Assembly (NCBI GenBank): GCA_900767595.1 | Contig: CAAFZS010000047.1 | Location: 1 to 19,357, forward strand | Origin: Bacteroidales bacterium | GTDB taxonomy: Bacteria > Bacteroidota > Bacteroidia > Bacteroidales > Paludibacteraceae | Direction of reading: 5' to 3' | Length of the DNA: 19,357 nucleotides | Part shown: positions 13,762 through 19,357 of the stretch, in pieces | How the letters are laid out: each line of letters starts with the position of its first letter | Numbering within the stretch: the first letter of the stretch is position 1 | Notes under the pieces: generated by a model | Database searches by the model: none | What the model was told of the DNA's origin: nothing | What the model saw: the letters and a program-made list of their open reading frames with translations, nothing else | Program-made: the position numbers and the translations under genes

Positions 13762-14880
13762 ATGAAACAAGTTACCAATAGTAAGACTACTTCCATCATC
13801 GTCTTGTGTGTCTCTCTCATCATCGTTGTACTCTCCGTTATCTATACCACTTCGCTAACGCGAAAACTCGCTTTAGAGGAGCAACGAAAGATGGAAATAT
13901 GGGCGGAAGCAACCCGCCAGTTTATCCTCGCTGACGAGAATACGGACATTGATTTTGTGACCTCTATCATCGAGGGTAACAATACCATTCCCGTCTATAT
14001 GGTAGATAAGGACGGCAACCTAATTATCTCCCGTAACGCCAAGGCTCAAATGCCGCCTATTGATGAACTCAACGGACCTATCGTCGTTGAAATCAGTGAT
14101 GAGGTCACGCAGTACATCTACTACGACGAATCCACTTTGCTCTATCAACTGCACTATATCCCGTATATCCAGTTTGCCCTTATCTTCCTATTCATCGTTA
14201 TCGGTATCTATGTTATCTATGTCTCGCAGCGTAGCGAACAAAACCGTGTATGGGCGGGATTGAGTAAGGAAACGGCTCACCAGTTGGGAACACCCATCTC
14301 CTCGCTCAATGCTTGGCTCGAGCTGCTTCAGTCTGAATATAAGGAAGAGTACATCCCGCAGATGCGCGCAGACGTAGAGCGGTTACAGGTCATTGCCGAC
14401 CGGTTCTCCAAGATCGGGTCTAATCCTGCCTTGACGGCTATGGACGGAACAGAGGTTATCTCGCGCACCATCGACTATATGCAGGCGCGCACCTCGTCAC
14501 AAGTCTCCTATACCCTTAAGGTCCAAGGTCCGGTTATGATGAGACTCAATGCCCCGTTGTTTGCTTGGGTCATAGAGAACCTTATCAAGAACGCCATTGA
14601 TGCAATGAATGGTGCAGGTAAGATTACGATTACTGTCTCCACCAAAGGCAAGGTGGCTATTATTGATGTGGCCGACACCGGCAAAGGTATCGAACATCGC
14701 CGCTGGAAGAGAATTTTCCAGCCCGGCTATTCAACCAAACAAAGAGGGTGGGGATTAGGTCTATGCTTGAGTAAGCGTATCGTTGAAGATTACCATTGCG
14801 GCAAACTCTTTGTCAAGGATAGCCAGATCAATGGCGGCACGACGTTCCGCATCATCTTGGAACAAGCCGTAAACAGTTGA
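13762..14880 (+). CDS. Sensor histidine kinase, orphan
   Basis: A 372-residue two-transmembrane sensor kinase. TM1 is about residues 11-31. A periplasmic domain of ~100 residues (32-133) includes PVYMVDKDGNLIISRN, a Cache/PAS-like beta hairpin. TM2 is about 134-154. The kinase core has the H-box KETAHQLGTPISSL with phospho-acceptor His173, N-box ENLIKNAIDAM (Asn277), G1 box DTGKGI (Asp305) and G2 box GLGL (331-334). No response regulator lies beside it, so its partner is elsewhere or it signals to a hybrid network. It is the only plus-strand gene in the window. Its last 120 bp are also the 3' end of ispE on the other strand. The signal sensed is unknown. Confidence 0.93.
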   Translation: MKQVTNSKTTSIIVLCVSLIIVVLSVIYTTSLTRKLALEEQRKMEIWAEATRQFILADENTDIDFVTSIIEGNNTIPVYMVDKDGNLIISRNAKAQMPPIDELNGPIVVEISDEVTQYIYYDESTLLYQLHYIPYIQFALIFLFIVIGIYVIYVSQRSEQNRVWAGLSKETAHQLGTPISSLNAWLELLQSEYKEEYIPQMRADVERLQVIADRFSKIGSNPALTAMDGTEVISRTIDYMQARTSSQVSYTLKVQGPVMMRLNAPLFAWVIENLIKNAIDAMNGAGKITITVSTKGKVAIIDVADTGKGIEHRRWKRIFQPGYSTKQRGWGLGLCLSKRIVEDYHCGKLFVKDSQINGGTTFRIILEQAVNS

Positions 14881-15615
14881 CCCGCTGCCCGACATCGCCG
14901 TATAGAAAGCGCCTGCGTCTTGCAGACGCTTTTTTATTTGCCCTAAGATGGGGTGTAACTTAAACACTGCCGGCTCAAAATCATTGACATATGCAGGATT
15001 ATGGGTTAATGCCTCTATCGTCAGTTCGGTCGGCAAACTGCCTTCGGGCTGCTCTGATGTTATACCGGCATATGCCTCCTTGGTCGAGATAGCCACTTCG
15101 GGTTTTACCATCACCAAACGGACACCTTGCAACTTATCGGCTATAGGGGTCAACTTATCCCCGATGCCTTCGGCATAGCAGGGGGTGTTGTAGATAAAAA
15201 ACGCACAGTCGGCACCCAAAGGACTGACAACGGCTGCCAACTCATTTTTGGTGAGACCTAAATGGAAGAGTTCGTTCAGTGCTATCGCCATATGGGCTGC
15301 ATCGCTGCTGCCTCCGCCTAAGCCCGCACCGAAAGGAATAGACTTGGTGAACCTTACCTCCACGCCACCGATGGTGGGGTAGAGTTCTTTCATCCTGCGG
15401 TAACAACGGACGATGAGGTTGGCTTCGGGGTCACAGTCGACCGTCAGCCCGTCTTGATGAAAGACGATATCCGTTCCATCCGATGGCTCCACGACCAGCG
15501 TGTCGGTCAAACCATAGATAGGATAAAAGATGGTTTCCAAGTTATGGTAACCATCTTTTCGCTTATTCAGCACCCTTAAACCAATATTTATCTTACAATT
15601 CGGATATAATTTCAT
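14761..15615 (-). CDS. ispE: 4-diphosphocytidyl-2-C-methyl-D-erythritol kinase
   Basis: A 284-residue GHMP kinase of the non-mevalonate (MEP) isoprenoid pathway, phosphorylating CDP-ME at the 2-hydroxyl. The family's blocks are all present: NCKINIGLRVLNKRKDGYHN with catalytic Lys8, ATP loop PFGAGLGGGSSDAAH (94-108), Asp136 in LGADCAFF, and MSGSGSTVYGLF (241-252). Start ATG at 15613-15615 precedes MKLYPNCKIN, where the family normally begins. From residue 246 on, the gene runs antisense to the end of the kinase gene. Thus the conserved core ends almost exactly where the overlap begins. A hairpin-repeat array starts 14 nt upstream of the ATG. Confidence 0.96.
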   Translation of the reverse strand: MKLYPNCKINIGLRVLNKRKDGYHNLETIFYPIYGLTDTLVVEPSDGTDIVFHQDGLTVDCDPEANLIVRCYRRMKELYPTIGGVEVRFTKSIPFGAGLGGGSSDAAHMAIALNELFHLGLTKNELAAVVSPLGADCAFFIYNTPCYAEGIGDKLTPIADKLQGVRLVMVKPEVAISTKEAYAGITSEQPEGSLPTELTIEALTHNPAYVNDFEPAVFKLHPILGQIKKRLQDAGAFYTAMSGSGSTVYGLFQDDAERRAAIDLAILDKEFAAMVIFNDTLTQA

Positions 15616-15628
15616 AATTCGTTATTTT

Positions 15629-15708
15629 GACCGCTTCGCTGTAGGACCGCTTCGCTGTAGGACCACTTCGTTGTAGGACCACTTCGTTGTAGGACCGCTT
15701 CGCTGTAT
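15629..15708 (-). repeat. Triloop-hairpin array upstream of ispE, half 1
   Basis: Five perfect-period 16-bp units (15629, 15645, 15661, 15677, 15693). On the plus strand each is GACC, a mini-hairpin, then TGTAG or TGTAT. The hairpin is GC-TTC-GC in three units and AC-TTC-GT in two. On the mRNA strand the unit reads CTACA-GCGAAGC-GGTC. d(GCGAAGC) is known as an unusually stable DNA mini-hairpin. Confidence 0.92.
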
Positions 15709-15715
15709 GATTATC

Positions 15716-15799
15716 TTTCAGGGCTTTGCCCGGTCTTTCAGTCCCTTTGGGACGGTCTTTCAGCAAGCTCTGCTTGCGGTCTTTCAGGCGTAGCCGGTC
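15716..15799 (+). repeat. Triloop-hairpin array downstream of the ABC permease, half 2
   Basis: Four units in the opposite orientation to half 1. TTTCA precedes each hairpin and GGTC follows it: GGGC-TTT-GCCC (15721-15731), GTCCC-TTT-GGGAC (15741-15753), GCAAGC-TCT-GCTTGC (15763-15777) and GGC-GTA-GCC (15787-15795). Linkers are constant, stems differ completely, and every loop is 3 nt. The array ends 4 nt before the permease stop codon. Confidence 0.92.
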
Positions 15800-15803
15800 T
15801 ATA

Positions 15804-16649
15804 CTACACGGTATCCATAAACGACCGTTGCACCTTATTGAATACCACGATACCGACGGCGAGCAGTACAACCATAAACGCGAAACTATACCCCAGCATC
15901 CACCATTCGTGGCAACCTACGCCTAACATTCCGTACTTGAAGAACTCGACAACACCCGTCAACGGGTTGAGGGTCATCACGAGTTTAATCTTCTCGTTGG
16001 TAATCGTTGAGAGCGGATAGATAACCGGCGTAGCGTACATCCACAAACTGACAAAGAACGAGAGCAACAGTTGCAAGTCCCTATACTTTGTTGTCATCGA
16101 CGAGAACAATACACCAAAACCTAACGCCAAGCCGGCTAACATCACAATCAGCAAGGGCAGCAAGAGTGCATATAGATTCGTGTGTATCGGTGCATCGGTA
16201 AAGAAGAAATAGTACGCATATACAATAAGGAAGAGGGCAAACTGAATACCGAACCTCACGAGGTTACTGATCACATCGCTTAGCGGTGTCACCAGTCGCG
16301 GGAAATACACCTTACCGAAGATACCGGCATTGGACACAAACGTATTACTCGTCTTGGTCAAGCAGTCCGAGAAGTACTGCCAGAAAGATATACCGGCCAA
16401 GTAGAACAAGGGCTGGGGTAGGCCGTCGGTGGATATCTTGGCAATGCCGCCGAACACAACCATATACATCACGGTTGTCATCAAGGGCTGAATGAGGTAC
16501 CACAACGGACCTAAGACCGTCTGTTTATACTGCGTGATGATATTGCGCTTAACGAAAAGCATCATCAAGTCGCGATACCGCCAGATCTCTTTGAAGTCAA
16601 CACTTAAAAGCTTATCCTTCGGCTTAATCTCAGTTGTCCATTTCTCCAT
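15804..16649 (-). CDS. ABC-2 type polysaccharide/O-antigen export permease (Wzm/TagG-like)
   Basis: A 281-residue membrane protein of the ABC-2 family. It forms the channel that exports lipid-linked polysaccharide or a similar envelope polymer with an ATPase partner. The N-terminal amphipathic DFKEIWRYRDLMMLFVKRNI, the block QYKQTVLGPLWYLIQPL and the region of YRDLQLLLSFFVSLWMYATP through LNPLTGVVEFF are typical. About six hydrophobic segments are visible. The ATPase gene that usually follows is missing; ispE comes next. I chose ATG 16647-16649 (MEKWTTEIKP). A GTG at 16692-16694 would add a Ser-Glu repeat encoded by a simple 6-bp tandem repeat and is less likely. pgi ends 46 nt upstream of the chosen start. 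Confidence 0.9.
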   Translation of the reverse strand: MEKWTTEIKPKDKLLSVDFKEIWRYRDLMMLFVKRNIITQYKQTVLGPLWYLIQPLMTTVMYMVVFGGIAKISTDGLPQPLFYLAGISFWQYFSDCLTKTSNTFVSNAGIFGKVYFPRLVTPLSDVISNLVRFGIQFALFLIVYAYYFFFTDAPIHTNLYALLLPLLIVMLAGLALGFGVLFSSMTTKYRDLQLLLSFFVSLWMYATPVIYPLSTITNEKIKLVMTLNPLTGVVEFFKYGMLGVGCHEWWMLGYSFAFMVVLLAVGIVVFNKVQRSFMDTV

Positions 16650-16691
16650 AATTTCACTCTCATTTTCACTTTCACTTTCACTTTCACTTAC
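16650..16691. repeat. Hexamer tandem repeat (AGTGAA) between pgi and the permease
   Basis: About six copies of AGTGAA and near variants on the mRNA strand fill the pgi-permease gap. Because the unit is 6 bp, copy changes would keep the frame of the alternative GTG start but would alter leader length. Confidence 0.8.
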
Positions 16692-16695
16692 CACT

Positions 16696-18030
16696 CTACA
16701 CTAATCCAATGCGATTCTTAATCGCTTTGGACTCCTCCTCATACCCGGGTTTATCCAGCAAAGCGAACATATTCTTTTTATAGGCCTCTACGCCGGGTTG
16801 GTTGAACGGATTGACGCCCAGCATATATCCCGATATACCGCATCCGCGCTCGAAGAAATAGATGAACTGACCGAGGTTATATTCATCCACTTTCTCGAAA
16901 CTGATCTTGATGTTCGGTACACCGCCGTCTACGTGAGCCAATTGGGTACCGAGTTCGGCCATCTTATTCACTTCGTCCACGCGCTTGCCTGCCAAGAAAT
17001 TCAGACCATCGAGGTTCTGCTCGTCCTTGGGGAAGATAACCGTCTTATTCGACTTCTCAATCGAGATAACCGTCTCAAAGATAGAGCGTTCGCCATCTTG
17101 AATCCATTGTCCCATCGAATGTAAGTCCGTTGTCAGATCCACACTGGCAGGGAAGATGGCTTTATGATCCTTACCCTCACTCTCGCCATAGAGTTGTTTC
17201 CACCACTCAGCGAAATAGTGTACCTTCGGGTTGAAGTTGGCCATAATCTCAATCTTCTTGCCAAACTGATAGAGCGCATTACGCATCGCCGCATATTGGC
17301 AAGCGGGGTTGTGTTCATAAGCGACATCCACACCCGTGGCTTTCTCCATATCTCTTGCACCTTGTATCAAAGCCTTGATATCGTGTCCTGTACAAGCGAT
17401 AGGCAGCAGTCCTACCGGCGTCAATACGCTGAAACGACCACCTACATTATCCGGAATGACGAACGTCTTATATCCTTCAATCTCAGCTACTTTGCGGGCT
17501 GCACCTTTGGCTTTGTCGGTGATACAAACGATGAGGTCTTTGGCTTGAGCTTTACCCACTTGTTTCTCAAGCATCGTCTTGAGCAAACGGAAAGCCAGAG
17601 CCGTCTCCGTGGTCGTTCCGGACTTGGAGATATTGATGATGGCAAAGGTCTTACCTTCCAACAGCTCCATCAGGTCCGCCAGATAGTCCTCACCGATATT
17701 ATTACCTGCATAGACTACGCGCGGGTTTTTGCCGTTGAGACCAAACGTATGATCCAGTGCTTCGTTCACGGCACGGGGACCCAGATACGAACCGCCGATA
17801 CCGGCAACGACGATAATCTGAGCCTTAGCACGCAGTTTATCTGCGGTTGCTTGGATATCGTTGAGTAGGGCTTCACTCGTCTCACTGGGCAGATGTACCC
17901 AACCTAAGAAATCGTTACCTGCACCTTTACCGCTTTCTAATAACTCGTTAGCAGCTTTCGTTTGGGCTGCTAAAGTCTTCATCGTACCTTCGGGTACGAA
18001 AGAAATCGCATTTTTAAGACAAATCTTCAT
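16696..18030 (-). CDS. pgi: Glucose-6-phosphate isomerase
   Basis: A 444-residue cytoplasmic enzyme interconverting glucose-6-phosphate and fructose-6-phosphate. It is the short Pgi form common in Bacteroidota. Visible blocks are GIGGSYLGPRAV (77-88), SKSGTTTET (135-143), signature 1 DNVGGRFSVLTPVGLLP (194-210), YGESEGK with catalytic Glu283, LHSMGQW with His304, and signature 2 VNPFNQPGVEAYKK with Lys418. The open frame extends 46 codons further upstream, but that part has no family similarity and overlaps gpsA. The start MKICLKNAISF at 18028-18030 fits the family and lies 11 nt after the gpsA stop. Confidence 0.97.
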   Translation of the reverse strand: MKICLKNAISFVPEGTMKTLAAQTKAANELLESGKGAGNDFLGWVHLPSETSEALLNDIQATADKLRAKAQIIVVAGIGGSYLGPRAVNEALDHTFGLNGKNPRVVYAGNNIGEDYLADLMELLEGKTFAIINISKSGTTTETALAFRLLKTMLEKQVGKAQAKDLIVCITDKAKGAARKVAEIEGYKTFVIPDNVGGRFSVLTPVGLLPIACTGHDIKALIQGARDMEKATGVDVAYEHNPACQYAAMRNALYQFGKKIEIMANFNPKVHYFAEWWKQLYGESEGKDHKAIFPASVDLTTDLHSMGQWIQDGERSIFETVISIEKSNKTVIFPKDEQNLDGLNFLAGKRVDEVNKMAELGTQLAHVDGGVPNIKISFEKVDEYNLGQFIYFFERGCGISGYMLGVNPFNQPGVEAYKKNMFALLDKPGYEEESKAIKNRIGLV

Positions 18031-18041
18031 TGTATTATAAT

Positions 18042-19031
18042 TTATTGTAGTTTCTGTGTTAATTCTTTGATGGCAATCGTAGGCGATTGGTGATTGTACA
18101 ATATCTCGTACATCGCCTCGGCTATCGGCAGCCGGACTTGCATCTTCTCGTTGGCGAGATGAATGCACTTGGTACCATAATAACCTTCGGCTACCATCTC
18201 CATCTCTATCTGTGCTGCCTTTACGCTATAACCCATACCAATGAGCTGACCGAACTGACGGTTACGACTGAACTTCGAATAAGCCGTCACCAGCACATCG
18301 CCTAAGTATCCCGAAGCATCGATGTTTCGATGGCGGTTATCAAAAGCCGTGGTGAAACGGTCAATCTCTTGTATCGCATTGGAAATCAGTATCGATTGGA
18401 AGTTATCACCATAGTGCAAGCCGTAACATAATCCGGCTGCAATGGCGTAGATGTTCTTCATCACCGACGAGTATTCCAGTCCTACTACATCGTCACTCAA
18501 ACTGGTTCTCACAAAGTTCGTCTCGAAGAGCGATGCTGCTCGCTTCGCTCCGGCCATGTCCTCGCACCCGATGGTGAGGTAACTCAGTCGCTCCAACGCA
18601 ATCTCCTCCGCGTGACAAGGACCGGCAATAACCGCGAGGTTGGAGTAGGGTACGTGGAACTTATGCTTCAAGTAGTCCGTGACAATCATGTTCTCGTCAG
18701 GAATCATTCCCTTGACGGCAGAGATAATCAGTTTCTGCCTCAGCGAACGCTTGATCTTATTCAGTGTCAGCTTGACGTATGGCGAGGGAATAGCCAGCAC
18801 TAAGATGTCGGAATTGGACACCACTTCGTTGATATCTGACGAGAACTGAATCCGACTCGTGTCGAAACTGACATTACTGAGGTAATTGGGGTTCTTACCC
18901 ATCGCAATGAACTCATCAATCGCTTCTTGTCGCCGTATATACCAGCGAATAGAAGGCTGATTGATCAGTAGCACCTTGGCTAATGCCGTTGCCCAACTAC
19001 CATTTCCTAATATCGCAACTCTGTTATTCAT
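18042..19031 (-). CDS. gpsA: Glycerol-3-phosphate dehydrogenase, NAD(P)+
   Basis: A 329-residue cytoplasmic enzyme that reduces dihydroxyacetone phosphate to sn-glycerol-3-phosphate for phospholipid synthesis. The dinucleotide-binding loop GNGSWATAL begins at residue 9. The catalytic region has SAVKGM (Lys107), IAGPCHAEEIALERLSYLTI and YSSVMKNIYAIAAGL (Lys192). The family length is complete. It is followed after 11 nt by pgi, so both draw on the upper glycolytic pool and are probably co-transcribed. A hairpin-repeat array starts 21 nt upstream of the ATG, and no Bacteroidota promoter boxes are visible in that gap. Confidence 0.97.
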   Translation of the reverse strand: MNNRVAILGNGSWATALAKVLLINQPSIRWYIRRQEAIDEFIAMGKNPNYLSNVSFDTSRIQFSSDINEVVSNSDILVLAIPSPYVKLTLNKIKRSLRQKLIISAVKGMIPDENMIVTDYLKHKFHVPYSNLAVIAGPCHAEEIALERLSYLTIGCEDMAGAKRAASLFETNFVRTSLSDDVVGLEYSSVMKNIYAIAAGLCYGLHYGDNFQSILISNAIQEIDRFTTAFDNRHRNIDASGYLGDVLVTAYSKFSRNRQFGQLIGMGYSVKAAQIEMEMVAEGYYGTKCIHLANEKMQVRLPIAEAMYEILYNHQSPTIAIKELTQKLQ

Positions 19032-19051
19032 TCTTCATTATTCATTATTTT

Positions 19052-19131
19052 GACCGCTTCGCTGTATGACCGCTTCGCTGTATGACCGCTTCGCTGTAGG
19101 ACCACTTCGTTGTAGGATCGCTTCGCTGTAT
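19052..19131 (-). repeat. Triloop-hairpin array upstream of gpsA
   Basis: Five 16-bp units (starting 19052, 19068, 19084, 19100, 19116) with the same unit as at 15629-15708. Four hairpins are GC-TTC-GC and one is AC-TTC-GT. One linker has GATC instead of GACC. The array is in the same orientation to gpsA as the other is to ispE. Both join the gene through GGTCAAAATAA. Confidence 0.92.
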
Positions 19132-19146
19132 GCTCCTCCGCTCGTC

Positions 19147-19164
19147 GGGGCATTTCGTTGCCCC
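19147..19164. repeat. Hairpin GGGGCA-TTTCGT-TGCCCC
   Basis: A perfect 6-bp stem in the gap between the partial four-helix-bundle gene and the gpsA-side array, followed by a G/C-rich stretch. On the minus strand it lies 32 nt past the four-helix-bundle stop, but no T-run follows, so a terminator role is uncertain. Confidence 0.5.
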
Positions 19165-19195
19165 TTGCCGCGGGGCGCTCCCTCCCGCTGCGTGG

Positions 19196-19357
19196 CTACT
19201 TTCGTAACCTATCTTTTAGAGCCGCCGTCTTGCACTCCAATTTAGTTATTTGGTCTTGTAATAATAGCGATTGTTCTTTTGTTAAATATCCAATTTGTTC
19301 ACTTAGTTGTATTTGTGTGTTTAGTTCAAATAAGGATCCTACGGCAATACTTAAAAA
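19196..19357 (-). CDS. Four-helix-bundle protein (23S rRNA intervening-sequence type), C-terminal part
   Basis: The last 53 residues of a gene that continues beyond the window edge. The motif SIAVGSLFELNTQIQLSEQI, then GYLTKEQ and a helical C-terminus rich in Leu, Lys and Gln, matches the end of the small four-helix-bundle proteins related to those encoded in 23S rRNA intervening sequences. These are scattered, often strain-variable genes of Bacteroidota whose role is unknown. The N-terminal half, which would confirm the family, is not visible. The gene sits immediately upstream of a hairpin-repeat array and gpsA. Confidence 0.8.
   Translation of the reverse strand, partial: FLSIAVGSLFELNTQIQLSEQIGYLTKEQSLLLQDQITKLECKTAALKDRLRK

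Noticed and set aside
15166..15178. ATGCC-TTC-GGCAT hairpin in ispE as an array unit
   Set aside because: The linker is missing and the encoded AEGIG is normal IspE sequence, so chance is more likely.
15629..15799. CRISPR array
   Set aside because: Units are 16-24 bp in total with self-complementary variable parts of 7-15 nt, not 24-36-bp repeats with ~30-bp unique spacers, and no cas gene is present.
15593..15871. Minus-strand frame of 92 residues across the hairpin array
   Set aside because: It consists of translated array repeats and overlaps the ends of two real genes.
17983..17998. CGTACC-TTCG-GGTACG hairpin in pgi as a repeat insertion
   Set aside because: It has a TTCG tetraloop rather than a triloop, lacks the array linker, and the encoded residues fit a normal Pgi N-terminus.
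18031..18168. Longer pgi start
   Set aside because: The extra 46 codons overlap gpsA and have no similarity to Pgi proteins.

Overview
The window looks like chromosomal DNA from a member of the Bacteroidales (Bacteroidota), probably an anaerobic, propionate-forming gut-type species. Three things support this. The best matches by eye are Bacteroidales families: short-form Pgi, the mce-mmdA-mmdD-mmdC-mmdB cluster, MtaB and a Bro-N/DinD protein. Three promoters fit the Bacteroidota pattern TTTG-N19-21-TAnnTTTG. Start codons are preceded by A/T-rich leaders rather than Shine-Dalgarno sequences. No database search was possible, so the lineage is an inference.

Layout. Positions 1-382 hold no credible gene but contain inverted repeats and a terminator. 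Positions 383-3270 form a visibly more A/T-rich accessory stretch on the minus strand. It carries a membrane phosphoethanolamine transferase-like gene, a highly foldable element at 2074-2229, and a Bro-N/DinD gene with its own promoter, flanked by two copies of a ~30-bp direct repeat. Positions 3274-13685 are one long minus-strand gene run. From its promoter at 13654-13685 it reads mce, mmdA, mmdD, mmdC, mmdB, mtaB, groES, groEL, an S9 peptidase and an acyl-ACP thioesterase. Most gaps are 3-35 bp; a 121-bp tandem repeat separates mtaB from groES. At 13711-14880 a lone sensor histidine kinase is transcribed the other way. Positions 14761-19357 are minus strand again: a partial four-helix-bundle gene, gpsA, pgi, a polysaccharide-type ABC permease and ispE. 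The ispE 3' end overlaps the kinase gene by 120 bp.

Function. The mmd cluster converts (S)-methylmalonyl-CoA to propionyl-CoA while exporting Na+, and Mce supplies the right epimer. This is the energy-conserving end of succinate-to-propionate fermentation. pgi, gpsA and ispE are housekeeping genes of sugar, glycerolipid and isoprenoid metabolism. GroES/GroEL is the chaperonin.

The most unusual feature is a family of short DNA hairpin arrays. A constant 9-bp linker (GGTCYTWCA) alternates with small stem-loops whose arms differ in sequence but stay complementary, nearly always around a 3-nt loop. Arrays lie upstream of ispE and gpsA, and one lies in frame inside the S9 peptidase gene. Other intergenic-type repeats (a 7-bp tandem repeat, a G-quadruplex-like tract, long hairpins) also lie in frame inside mtaB, the thioesterase and the N-terminus of the peptidase. 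Together they suggest that small structured repeats spread through this genome and are tolerated in protein surface loops.
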